Counted from the stretch's first letter, positions 25,187 through 32,154 are shown. The stretch: DNA of 37,680 bases from Natronomonas salinimetallica (GCF_013839515.1 NZ_JACDNQ010000002.1:146320-183999); one strand, 5' to 3'. The notes: generated by a model from the letters alone, not told the origin. A program made the numbers and translations.

Positions 25187-26461
25187 ATGGCCGAGAGAGC
25201 CGATACACCACCGTCCGACGGAACTGACACGCAGTCGATCACCGTCGTCTTTTTGCGACACGACGCGGAGATCCTGCTGATCCGGTATCGCGGACCGCTC
25301 GCGGCCTTCGAAGACCAGTGGGCTGGAGTCGTTACCCCGGCCGACCCGAGCGCTGACCTCCCCGAGAACGCGATCCCGGTTCGTGCCGGCGACCCGTTCG
25401 CAATCCGCGCTCGCGGGACGAAACTCACGGTCCGTCCGGCGCTGTTCGACTGTCCGTCGCGGAACGTCGGCCGCCCCGACGGCGCGATGGAATCCGAGTG
25501 GGTGCCGGCAACCGAGATCCACAGAAAAGAGACGGTTCCGGGGCTGTGGCGGGCGTACGACCGCGTCCGGCCGACGGCGGCGACGCTGGCGGCCGACACC
25601 GAGCACGGCTCCGGTTACATTTCGATCCGGGCGATGGAGGTCGTCCGGGACGCCGCGGGAGCGCTTTGGGCCGAGGGCGTCGGGACCGAGGCCGCGTGGG
25701 CCGAACTGACCGACGTCGCAGAGGACGTCCTCGCGGCGCGACCGAGCATGGCGGCCCTGCGGACCCGCATCGACCGGATCGCCTCGCGGGCGGCGGGCGA
25801 CCGAACCGCGGCGACGGTCGCGTCGATCGCGACCGAAGAGATCGACGCCGCCCTCGAGGCCGATCGGCGGGCCGCCGGGGCGGCGGGGGCGATCCTCGAC
25901 GGGACGACGGTGCTCACCCTTTCGCGGTCAGGGACGGTGTTGCCCGTATTGAAAGACGCGCCGGAGCGCGTGATCGTCGCCGAGTCCCGCCCCGATCGCG
26001 AGGGGATCGGGGTCGCAGAGCGCCTCACCGAGGCGGGCGTCGACGTCTCGGTCTGCGTCGACGCGGCCATCGCTCACGTCCTCGCGACCGAGCCCGTCGA
26101 CGCCGTGGTGCTCGGCGCGGACACGGTATTGGGCGACGGCACGCTTATAAACAAGGTCGGCTCGCGCGGGGCGGCCATCACCGCCTGCGAGGCGGGGATC
26201 CCGGTGTACGTCGTCACGGCCCGAGACAAGATCAGTCCCGACCGGACGCCGACGCTCGAGTCGGGGCCGGCCGAAGCGGTCTACGCCGGCGATCGGGCGA
26301 TCGACGTTCACGCCCCGACGTTCGACGCCACTCCGCCGGCGTACGTCACCGGCATTCTCACCGAGGACGGCCGGCTCGAACCGGCCGAGGTGGCCGAGGT
26401 GGCCGATACGCACGCGGCGCTGGCCGGGTGGCGGCGGGGGCCGTCGGAGTCGGGTTCGTAG
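25187..26461 (+). CDS. NUDIX-like domain fused to eIF2B-type (R15P isomerase-like) domain
   Basis: The 424-aa protein has a divergent NUDIX-like domain at about residues 1-135 (SITVVFLRHDAEILLIRYRGP; WAGVV; ESEWVPATEIHRKETVPGLWRAYDRV) without a clear canonical REx2EExGU box. From about residue 145 it is an eIF2B alpha/beta/delta-type domain (GSGYISIRAMEVVRDAAGALWA; VLTLSRSGTVLPVL; VVLGADTVLGDGTLINKVGSRGAAITAC; VYVVTARDKISP). The second domain matches the ribose-1,5-bisphosphate isomerase/translation-factor-like group, used in archaeal NMP degradation with AMP phosphorylase and type III RuBisCO. It starts 12 nt after purN-purH and is likely co-transcribed, supporting a nucleotide-related role. 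Confidence 0.87.
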   Translation: MAERADTPPSDGTDTQSITVVFLRHDAEILLIRYRGPLAAFEDQWAGVVTPADPSADLPENAIPVRAGDPFAIRARGTKLTVRPALFDCPSRNVGRPDGAMESEWVPATEIHRKETVPGLWRAYDRVRPTAATLAADTEHGSGYISIRAMEVVRDAAGALWAEGVGTEAAWAELTDVAEDVLAARPSMAALRTRIDRIASRAAGDRTAATVASIATEEIDAALEADRRAAGAAGAILDGTTVLTLSRSGTVLPVLKDAPERVIVAESRPDREGIGVAERLTEAGVDVSVCVDAAIAHVLATEPVDAVVLGADTVLGDGTLINKVGSRGAAITACEAGIPVYVVTARDKISPDRTPTLESGPAEAVYAGDRAIDVHAPTFDATPPAYVTGILTEDGRLEPAEVAEVADTHAALAGWRRGPSESGS

Positions 26462-26531
26462 CGGGCGACGGCGGGGCAGGCTTGGGTTCCGTCCCGCGCT
26501 GGGACGCAAGGCTTTCGGCTCTATCGCCGCG

Positions 26532-27902
26532 CTACTGGTCGGTGAGCGTGGCCTGATACGCCTTTCCCGCCACGTGGTCGGGGACGGGAAGTTTTCTCAT
26601 CACCCGCGATTGTAACCGCAGGTAGCCGTTGGCCGCCCGCTGGCAGTTGGCTTCGAACCATGCGTGGGCGTCCGGGCTGTTCAGATACGCATGGAGTGCG
26701 TGGAGGTCGTCCGGGTCGTCGGGAATGATGTAGTAGACGCTGTGGCGTGGCACGACTTCGCCGGTCTCGTCCAGCCAGAACGTCGGGTCGTCGGTGACGT
26801 CCTGACACAGAATCTTCGATTGTAATATGTCCTCCATCGGCGGGTTCTCGTGCCAGCCATACCACGGGCGTTTGTCCTTCTCGACACACGAACGGTCTTC
26901 GAGGCGGTCGCGGCGGAAACTCGCCCAGTCACCGAACGCCCCGATGTCGTCTTCGGGAGGGAGTCGACCGTCCTCACGGTACGGACAGATGAACACCTCG
27001 TCGCTGTCGGGGCCGTCGTTGATACGGAGCTGTTTCCCCGAGGTCGTCGGGTACGTCCAATCGGAGAGCTGTTCGGGGACTCCGTCGGCGTCCTGTACGA
27101 ACACGCTGTCCGCTCCCGTGGCGACGCCACAACTGACGCGCTGACACACGTCGCCCAGCGTTCGGTTCCCCGAGACGGTCAGTGTATCGCCACCACGGAT
27201 AGTGCTCGCCCAACTACTCCCGTCGGCACGCAGCGTGACGGTTTCCTCACTTCCATCGCGTCGGCGCACTCGTGTCTCGCCCGGTTCGGTGGCGTCGACC
27301 GTCGTGATGGCTGGGTACGTCGTGAAGCCGTCGAAGGCGTTCTCCTCGATGTGATGTATCCCTCCAACGTGGTAGTTCTGCCCGAGGAGACGCCGGAGCG
27401 GGGCCGCTGTCTCGGTGTATTCGAACTTCTCCGGCGTGATGAACGTCAGTCGGCCACCGTCGGCGAGCACGCTCAAAGACTGTTCGATGAACAGGATGAA
27501 CAGGTCGAACCGCCCGGTCGCTGTCTCGAACCGTTCCTTGTATTGAGTCTTTTCCTCCTCGCTCAGTCCCTCGATGGGGACATATGGCGGGTTCCCGACG
27601 ATGTAACGGAACTCGCCGAGGTCGGAGAGGTCGCCGAGGAAATCACGTTCGAGGAGGTCGACACCAGCGTCGGCGTGGGTCTCACGGGCTTCGGACAGCA
27701 GTTCGGGGTCGGTGTCCATCCCGACGCCGTCGGGAACGGGAAGCCCTCGCGTTTCGCAGTATCGCTGAACGGCGGCGACGAACGGGCCGGTTCCGACACC
27801 GGGAAAGAGAATCCGGTCGCCTTCGGACGGCGGCCTACCGTCAAATAACTTCTCGACAATTCGGTCAGCAAGTGCGGGCGGCGTCGGGACGTGACCCTTC
27901 AT
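26532..27902 (-). CDS. Adenine-specific DNA methyltransferase, Eco57I-like (modification gene)
   Basis: The 456-aa protein has motif I ILFPGVGTGPFVAAV (about residues 31-45), acidic motif II GMDTDPE, motif IV NPPY at residues 104-107 followed by VPIEGLSEEEKTQYKERF, and a FDLFILFIEQSLSVLADGGRLTFITPEKF segment. These mark an N6-adenine methyltransferase. The C-terminal half resembles TaqI/Eco57I-type target-recognition regions (VPRHSVYYIIP; LHALHAYLNSPDAHAWFEANC; LQSRVMRKLPVPD). It lies directly downstream of the broken nuclease gene on the same strand, 50 nt apart, and appears intact. It is therefore an orphan methylase of a lost restriction system. ATG 27902 is chosen because a TATA-like TTTAAATA lies about 33 nt upstream. 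A longer frame upstream would overlap the promoter. Confidence 0.92.
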   Translation of the reverse strand: MKGHVPTPPALADRIVEKLFDGRPPSEGDRILFPGVGTGPFVAAVQRYCETRGLPVPDGVGMDTDPELLSEARETHADAGVDLLERDFLGDLSDLGEFRYIVGNPPYVPIEGLSEEEKTQYKERFETATGRFDLFILFIEQSLSVLADGGRLTFITPEKFEYTETAAPLRRLLGQNYHVGGIHHIEENAFDGFTTYPAITTVDATEPGETRVRRRDGSEETVTLRADGSSWASTIRGGDTLTVSGNRTLGDVCQRVSCGVATGADSVFVQDADGVPEQLSDWTYPTTSGKQLRINDGPDSDEVFICPYREDGRLPPEDDIGAFGDWASFRRDRLEDRSCVEKDKRPWYGWHENPPMEDILQSKILCQDVTDDPTFWLDETGEVVPRHSVYYIIPDDPDDLHALHAYLNSPDAHAWFEANCQRAANGYLRLQSRVMRKLPVPDHVAGKAYQATLTDQ

Positions 27903-27927
27903 ACCCTCTGTTAGGGGCCTCGAGTTA

Positions 27928-27942
27928 TTTAAAGTTATTTGA
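27928..27942 (-). promoter_or_regulatory. TATA-like box of the methyltransferase gene
   Basis: The - strand reads AACTTTAAATAACTC about 30 nt upstream of ATG 27902, between two CTCGAG hexamers and over a GTTATTT direct repeat. It suggests that the methyltransferase can be transcribed independently of the upstream nuclease gene. Confidence 0.5.
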
Positions 27943-27952
27943 GTCTCGAGTT

Positions 27953-28100
27953 TCACTCGCGGGTGACGCCCCACTCGTTGAGGTGGTCGACGAGCCGGTC
28001 CAGTTCGTCCTGAAACACCACCGCGTGAATGTTCGCCGCGCTCGCCTTGTGAACCTCCTCGCGTAGTGCTTCGCGTCGTTCTCGTAGATTAAACTGTGTG
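27953..28100 (-). pseudogene. Restriction endonuclease gene, C-terminal fragment
   Basis: The - strand reads a 47-residue tail containing LREEVHKASAANIHAVVFQD then ELDRLVDHLNEWGVTRE, ending with TGA at 27953-27955. It has no start of its own. Its upstream edge is the 407-bp inserted element. After one GTGTG copy is removed, the frame joins exactly to the end of the fragment at 28508-29149. It ends 50 nt before the methyltransferase start. Confidence 0.8.
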
Positions 28101-28162
28101 AGAGCGTGTCATAGAAGAGTTCTCATGGTTTGCTGAATTAGCTTTGACGAGTTGAAATCGCC

Positions 28163-28177
28163 GTGCACTTGGTGCAC
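28163..28177. promoter_or_regulatory. Candidate operator upstream of the RHH gene
   Basis: GTGCAC-TTG-GTGCAC is a doubled 6-bp palindrome ending 23 nt before the ATG at 28201, where the TATA/BRE region of a leaderless gene would lie. RHH proteins bind such tandem short palindromes as pairs of dimers, so autorepression is plausible. Confidence 0.6.
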
Positions 28178-28200
28178 GCTGTTCTTAGCTTGTCGTAGCT

Positions 28201-28401
28201 ATGACGAAAGAGAAGTTCGGAGTCGCTGTTGACGAGGAAATCGTCCGAGAAGTGGATGAACTGGTCGGTGAGTGTGACGATTTCGGAGTCAGCCGCTCCG
28301 AGATCGTCGAGGCCATCCTCACAGCATTCGTTCAATCCGAGACAAACCACGTTGAACGGGTTCGAGAAATCATTATTCGGAAACGAAAAGGCACTCTCTA
28401 A
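28201..28401 (+). CDS. Ribbon-helix-helix DNA-binding protein (66 aa) inside the mini-element
   Basis: MTKEKFGVAVDEEIVREVDELV supplies the beta strand and helix 1. SRSEIVEAILTAFVQSE is the conserved second helix with its Ser-Arg-Ser-Glu cap, and the C-terminus is basic (IIRKRKG). The size and pattern are those of CopG/Arc-type repressors. It is the only gene of the 407-bp element, lies opposite to the host gene it interrupts, and sits between two nearly identical GTGCAC-N3-GTGCAC sites. It may repress itself, affect the mobilising transposase, or be an orphan antitoxin. No toxin gene is present in the element. Confidence 0.9.
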   Translation: MTKEKFGVAVDEEIVREVDELVGECDDFGVSRSEIVEAILTAFVQSETNHVERVREIIIRKRKGTL

Positions 28402-28416
28402 CTGTTTCTAAACGTC

Positions 28417-28431
28417 GTGCACCTAGTGCAC
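28417..28431. promoter_or_regulatory. Second GTGCAC-N3-GTGCAC site, downstream of the RHH gene
   Basis: GTGCAC-CTA-GTGCAC begins 15 nt after the RHH stop codon and matches the upstream site except in the 3-nt spacer. Its position after the gene is unexpected for a simple autoregulator and suggests binding toward both ends of the element. Confidence 0.6.
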
Positions 28432-28507
28432 GTATATCTAAATCAGTAATACGCTATAATAGTAATCGTACTGACTATAGCATGTGAAGAGTTCTATGAC
28501 ACGCTCT

Positions 28508-29149
28508 GTGTGACGTTAGCCACGGCCACGAACTTCGCGTCGGGGAAGTTCTCGGCGGCGGCTCGCGCCTCAGACCCGAACTCTTTGAATCGCTTCTGCT
28601 GGTCGCGCTGTTGGATGACCCGCACCTCGCCGACCACCTCATACGGTTCCTCGGTCGGAACGACAAAGTCCGGTTCGCCCGGAAGCGTGTTGCCCTTGAA
28701 GTTCGGATAGCCGTGCTCCTCGAGATACTCGCGGACGTACCCCTCGTACTTCGCCCGTTCGTGTCTCCGTTGGTCGTTCTCCCACAACTTCACGAAGGCG
28801 AACAGCACGGTTTCGAGTGTGAGGTCCCGAGGGAGAAGCTCAACAAGGGCATTTGCGAATTTGACGGCCGGTTCTTCGTCTCTGAAATCGGTTTTCCGGT
28901 CACGGAGGCTCCCGATGTTCTTCTCGCCGTACAACCGTTCGAACTCCCGGTCGGGGAGGCCAGTGATTTTCTGAAAGAGCGGCATCAGAGAGTGTGAGTC
29001 CGCCCACAACGCATCGAGAAAATCGGACGTAGTCGCTTCGCCGAAGACGACGCGCTCGTGTCCGCATTCGTCGGTCTCGACGAGGAAGTGTCGCCGAAGC
29101 GCGGTCTCGGCCTCATCGAGAAGTTCGTCCAGTTCTCCATACAGACCAG
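28508..29149 (-). pseudogene. Restriction endonuclease gene, central fragment
   Basis: The - strand reads about 213 codons with coherent protein sequence. It starts GLYGELDELLDEAETALRRH at the IS edge and continues through ADSHSLMPLFQKITGLPDRE, FDEEPAVKF-like text and PDFVVPTEEPYEVVGEVRVIQ to FVAVANVT at the mini-element. The PDFVV...GEVRV pattern resembles a PD-(D/E)xK nuclease core (with Arg where Lys is usual), and the gene precedes a DNA methyltransferase, so a type II restriction enzyme is the best guess. Both ends are cut by insertions. As it stands the frame runs 11 nt into the mini-element and stops (TAG, 28494-28496). Confidence 0.8.
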
Positions 29150-29206
29150 GTGAACTACCCCACCCTACTCGCTCACGGCTGAGGCCGTTCGTTTCCTGAG
29201 GGTAGT

Positions 29207-29255
29207 GCGGGACCTTCGGTCCCGCTGACCATGCGAACGGGCGCTTCGCGCCCGT
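29207..29255. repeat. Twin hairpin at the tnpB 3' end
   Basis: GCGGGACC-TTC-GGTCCCGC (29207-29225) and ACGGGCGC-TTC-GCGCCCGT (29237-29255) are two perfect 8-bp stems with 3-nt loops separated by 11 nt, inside the last codons of tnpB. This is the zone where TnpB guide (omega) RNA scaffolds usually end. Confidence 0.8.
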
Positions 29256-30139
29256 GAGCAGATGGGGCTTCCTGTTTCGACGACGTGACTTGCAGACACC
29301 TCTCGAAAGTCATCGGCGTCCGTAGCGGTCACAGTCTCCACAGGCGTTGATTCGGGCCATCCCAGCCCTAACTCAGCAAACCCGCGTTGCAAGACATTCA
29401 TCGCTGCATTCGCATCTCTATCCGTCTCGAATCCACACGACGGACAGGAGTGTTCCCGAACCCAGATAGGCTTCGCCGTCTCCACGCCACACCGAGCACA
29501 CTCTTTCGTCGTCCCCGCAGCTTCTACTTGAACGACGTGACAGCCGTACATGTCGGCCTTGTATTCGAGGAGCGTGATGAACTGTCGCCACGCCGCGTCC
29601 TGCTTGTTTCGGGCGTTCCCGTCGCCCTGAAGCATCCCCGTCACGTTCAAGTCCTCAACGAACACGGCATCGTACTCTGTGACGAGCCACGTCGTGATCT
29701 TGTGCTGATAGTCCAGTACCTTCCGCCGAATGTGGCGCTTGACTTTCGCTACCGCTCGGCGTTGCTTCTCGTAGTTGTTCGACCCTTCTTCCTTCCGCGA
29801 GAGTTTGCGTTGTTCGCGCTGAAGACGCTCGTACTCGTCTTCCAGCTCGAGCCAATCCACGGCAATCCCGTCAGAGGTGTGGATGTAGTTCAGGATGCCG
29901 AGGTCGATCCCGACGCTGTTGCTCGCGTCCAGCGAGTCCACGTCAGGTTTCTCGGGCAAGTCAGCCTCGTCTGTTTCGAGACCGAAGGAGACGAACCACT
30001 CGCCGGTTGTCTCCTCTTTGATCGTGACTTCTTTGATGTCAGCGTCGGCGGGGAGCTCGCGGTGATAGCGTATCTTCAGGTCGCCGATCTTGGAGAGTAC
30101 CAACGTCGCATGCCGGCCACTCGTGTTTTTGAGTTCGAA

Positions 30140-30191
30140 ACCGTCATCAGAAATCTCCGATTTCTGATTGCCCATCAGACGTAGTCTGATG
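30140..30191. repeat. 52-nt twin-hairpin insertion inside tnpB
   Basis: A 48-nt segment plus a 4-nt duplication (ACCG at 30140-30143 and 30192-30195). It contains CAGAAATC-TCC-GATTTCTG (30148-30166), a 6-nt spacer and CATCAGAC-GTA-GTCTGATG (30173-30191). Removing it restores the TnpB frame between residues SQSG and FELKN. The 8-3-8, 6, 8-3-8 layout is the same as in the solo elements at 1.6, 15.8 and 37.1 kb. Confidence 0.85.
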
Positions 30192-30589
30192 ACCGGACTG
30201 TGAAAACGTCATACTCTGGAACTCTCGGGGTGACTTCCAGTTGAGTTTCCCGACCGTGTTCCCGTTGTCTTTCTGGGCTTTCAGGTTTGAAAGGTTCTGG
30301 TAGAACCGGGTGACGGTCCGTTGCAGAGCCTTGGAGTTGACTTCCGAGAACACAGGGAACTCGTCTTTCCAGTCGGGGAGTCGGTAGTGGTGTTTGTACG
30401 CGGAGCCGATGTCGTCGGCGTCCACGTTCTCGTACTCGTACAGTGTGTAGTTGTACGCTTGGCGATGAATGTCGATATGGCGTTTCAGGTCAGCCGCTAC
30501 CTCTTGTGTCGGGGAGGCGTGGTAGCGGTGACTGTACTCCATCGCTATCTCTTGATTAGGGATATGTCTATGTAATTGTTTGTACTGGC

Positions 30590-30656
30590 GTGCGACGATT
30601 CATCCCCTCCCTACTCGCTCCCGGTGGTCGCTCGTTGAGGAAGGGGCATTCTCGCC
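30590..30656. repeat. IS end hairpin upstream of tnpB
   Basis: CCCTCCCTACTCGCTC...GAGGAAGGGG folds into an imperfect stem and continues to GGCATTCTCGCC. The complementary strand reads GAGAATGCCCC, the motif also seen at 33075. It marks the tnpB-5' end of the IS. Confidence 0.55.
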
Positions 30657-30702
30657 TCAATTCTGGTAATTCCTCACTATTGGGTTTCGGATACTGGACC
30701 AT
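30657..30702 (-). pseudogene. Restriction endonuclease gene, N-terminal fragment
   Basis: ATG at 30702 (- strand) opens MVQYPKPNSEELPEL, then meets the IS end. A TATA-like box lies about 28 nt upstream. The reading frame joins in phase with the central fragment at 29149 if the IS is removed (ELPEL then TGLYGEL). Assignment to the same gene depends on that join and on the promoter, because the fragment alone is too short to identify. Confidence 0.55.
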
Positions 30703-30724
30703 ACAGAAAGCCGACAAACAGACC

Positions 30725-30735
30725 GATAATAATAG
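30725..30735 (-). promoter_or_regulatory. TATA-like box of the disrupted endonuclease gene
   Basis: The - strand reads CTATTATTATC centred about 28 nt upstream of ATG 30702, with no other gene start in the 118 nt between this ATG and the tRNA gene. It supports a leaderless start for the nuclease gene. Confidence 0.5.
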
Positions 30736-30819
30736 CACCGACCGGACGACAGACTCGCACGTGATGGGTGTGTACCCACGGAATAGCGAGAATGTGGGGA
30801 ATCCGGCTGTACGCCTCAA

Positions 30820-30891
30820 GCCGGAGGAGGGATTTGAACCCTCGACCTAATCCTTACGAAGGATTCGCTCTGCCAGCTGAGCTACCCCGGC
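30820..30891 (-). tRNA. tRNA-Thr (anticodon CGT)
   Basis: The - strand folds as a 72-nt cloverleaf: acceptor GCCGGGG/CTCCGGC (one G-T pair), a D arm with TAGCTCAG...GGCAGAGC, anticodon stem AATCC/GGATT with loop TTCGTAA (anticodon CGT, codon ACG), and T arm GAGGG-TTCAAAT-CCCTC. CCA is not encoded, and no intron is seen in the anticodon loop. Confidence 0.93.
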
Positions 30892-30954
30892 GCGCATTCG
30901 ATACTGGGGGCATACGGCAAATAAGGGTTGCGAACTCGGCCGGCCGCCCTCGGG

Positions 30955-32010
30955 TCATCCGTCCCGCGAGAGCCGGACGTCGAGACAGACGTTCAGTTCC
31001 TGTGGGGCGTACGAGCGCACCTCGCGGCGGGCCTCGACGTCGACGGCGTAGGCCGGTTCGGCGGCCTCGCGGATCGCCCGCTCACCGGGGCCGAACGGGT
31101 CGGATTCGTGTTGGATGTCGTAGTAGTGGAGCAGACACTCCTCGCTCGCGAGCTCGACCGCAGTATCGAGGAACGCGTCGGCGCTGTGGGGGAGGTTCAT
31201 CACGATCCGGTCCGCCCAGCCGTCGTAGCCGGAGACGTCGCGGACGTCGGCGTGGATGGCGCTCACCCGATCGGAGACGCCGTTCCGTTCGGCGTTCCGC
31301 CGGAGGTACTCGATCGCCGTCTCGTTCAGGTCGACGCCGACGCACTCGGCACCGCGTTTCGCTGCCGGGATGACGAAGGGACCGACGCCGGCGAACATAT
31401 CGAAGAACCGCTCGCCCGACTCGACGCGGCTTACGACCCGGTGGCGTTCGGTCGCCAACCGGGGCGAAAAGTACACCTCGGTGATGTCGAGTTCGAACGC
31501 ACAGCCGTACTCGCGATGGACCGTCTCGGTGCCGTCCCCGCCCAGTACGTCCCACCGTCTGACCCGGAGTTCTCCCTCGATCGGCGAGGCACGGTTGAGG
31601 ACGGTCTCGGCGCGTAAATCCGACTCGAGGATCGCATCGGCGATCCGTTGGGCGCGACCCTCGTCGTCCTCGTCGACGATGACGATGTCTCCCAGGCGCT
31701 CGTAGGAGGGTTCGAACCCGAGGCGGTCCTTCGGCAGCGTCTGTGAGTCGCGGCGCGGGGGCTCTCGGTCGACCACCTCGGCGTCGGGGTCGATCGCCGC
31801 TATGTCCGAACCGATGGCATCAGGCTCCGAACCGATGGCATCAGGCTCCGAACCGATGGCCGCCGGGTCGATCGATGGGTCGAGCGGGATATATATATCG
31901 TCGTCGACGACCTCGATCTCGTACTCCTCGGAGATGGCGTCCGCCTCGGCGAGGGACTGGCGGACCGCCTCGCCGTTCTCGCGGGCGGTCCGAACACAGA
32001 GAACCGACAT
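30955..32010 (-). CDS. trm5: tRNA (guanine37-N1)-methyltransferase Trm5
   Basis: The 351-aa protein starts MSVLCVRTARENGEAVRQSL (the D1 domain of archaeal Trm5). It continues with DRLGFEPSYERLGDIVIVDEDD, then the SAM-binding DMFAGVGPFVIPAAKRG, GVDLNETAIEYLRRN and the catalytic NLPHSADAFL. It methylates N1 of G37 in tRNAs and prevents +1 frameshifting. ATG 32010 is the start, because the frame stays open far upstream through dphB but only as its antisense. A 7-residue acidic repeat (AIGSEPD, 2.7 copies, 31805-31860) is inserted after the D1 domain. It ends 63 nt before the tRNA-Thr gene. Confidence 0.95.
   Translation of the reverse strand: MSVLCVRTARENGEAVRQSLAEADAISEEYEIEVVDDDIYIPLDPSIDPAAIGSEPDAIGSEPDAIGSDIAAIDPDAEVVDREPPRRDSQTLPKDRLGFEPSYERLGDIVIVDEDDEGRAQRIADAILESDLRAETVLNRASPIEGELRVRRWDVLGGDGTETVHREYGCAFELDITEVYFSPRLATERHRVVSRVESGERFFDMFAGVGPFVIPAAKRGAECVGVDLNETAIEYLRRNAERNGVSDRVSAIHADVRDVSGYDGWADRIVMNLPHSADAFLDTAVELASEECLLHYYDIQHESDPFGPGERAIREAAEPAYAVDVEARREVRSYAPQELNVCLDVRLSRDG
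31805..31860 (-). repeat. 21-nt in-frame tandem repeat within trm5
   Basis: The unit TCCGAACCGATGGCATCAGG plus C occurs twice fully and once partially, encoding AIGSEPD on the - strand in the linker after the D1 domain. Copies are identical at the DNA level. Confidence 0.88.
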
Positions 32011-32154
32011 ACCGAACGCTCGGCGAGCGCGGGCGGTAAGTCTACCGTTCGAGGGTGGCGGCTCGCAAAGCGCGGCTCGCTCCGGTCCCCGCGGGAGCGC
32101 GGGTGCGTCGGCGCGAAACGCGGGGCTTTTGCCCCGGCGGGGTGGAATCGAGAT

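Larger units (their letters stand above)
28101..28507. mobile_element. 407-bp mini-element with 16-bp terminal inverted repeats carrying an RHH gene
   Basis: Ends are AGAGCGTGTCATAGAA (28101-28116) and its perfect complement (28492-28507), with weaker symmetry continuing inside. It is bordered by a 5-bp direct duplication GTGTG (28096-28100 and 28508-28512). Excising the element plus one duplication restores an uninterrupted reading frame in the host nuclease gene, direct evidence of a clean transposition. There is no transposase, only one 66-aa RHH gene and two GTGCAC-N3-GTGCAC sites. It must be moved by a transposase elsewhere. The IS family cannot be assigned from the ends alone. DNA inside is more A/T-rich than the surrounding genes. 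Confidence 0.9.
29165..30542 (-). pseudogene. tnpB: TnpB gene split by a 52-nt insertion
   Basis: The N-terminal part (from ATG 30542, MEYSHRYHASPTQEVAADLK) runs 117 native residues to FQSMTFSQSG, then enters a 52-nt insertion and stops at 30147. The rest restarts in another frame at FELKNTSGRHATLVLS and is complete. It has RuvC motif I VGIDLGILNYIHTSDG, motif II VFVEDLNVTGML, a zinc ribbon CARCG...CPSCG and motif III DRDANAAMN. TnpB is an RNA-guided nuclease that helps IS elements persist. Without the insertion the two parts join in frame. An ATG inside the insertion (MGNQKSEISDD) could start the RuvC-bearing half, so a two-piece protein cannot be excluded. Confidence 0.85.
29150..30656 (-). 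mobile_element. IS1341-type insertion element (tnpB only)
   Basis: The element is about 1.5 kb, with a tnpB-3' end GTGAACTACCCCACCC at 29150 (reading TTCAC at the terminus on the - strand) and a GAATGCCCC-type hairpin end near 30600-30656. There is no tnpA (Y1 transposase) gene, so movement would need one in trans. It inserted into the restriction endonuclease gene without visible target duplication, as expected for IS200/IS605-like single-strand transposition. With these boundaries (about 5 nt uncertain) the flanking nuclease pieces are in the same frame. The tnpB inside is itself interrupted. Confidence 0.8.

Noticed and set aside
27929-27950. Two CTCGAG hexamers flanking the methyltransferase promoter as the recognition site or a control site of the R-M system
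   Set aside because: CTCGAG is common throughout this GC-rich window (for example in many CCTCGAGG contexts), so its presence here is not informative without methylation data.
28201-28401. The RHH gene as the antitoxin of a toxin-antitoxin pair
   Set aside because: No second gene fits in the 407-bp element on either strand, and the neighbouring frames are the interrupted host gene, so a pair is not supported.
30568-30819. A continuous 83-aa gene upstream of the tnpB IS
   Set aside because: The frame crosses from the likely nuclease start into the IS end sequence. Only the first 15 codons after ATG 30702 appear to be host coding sequence.
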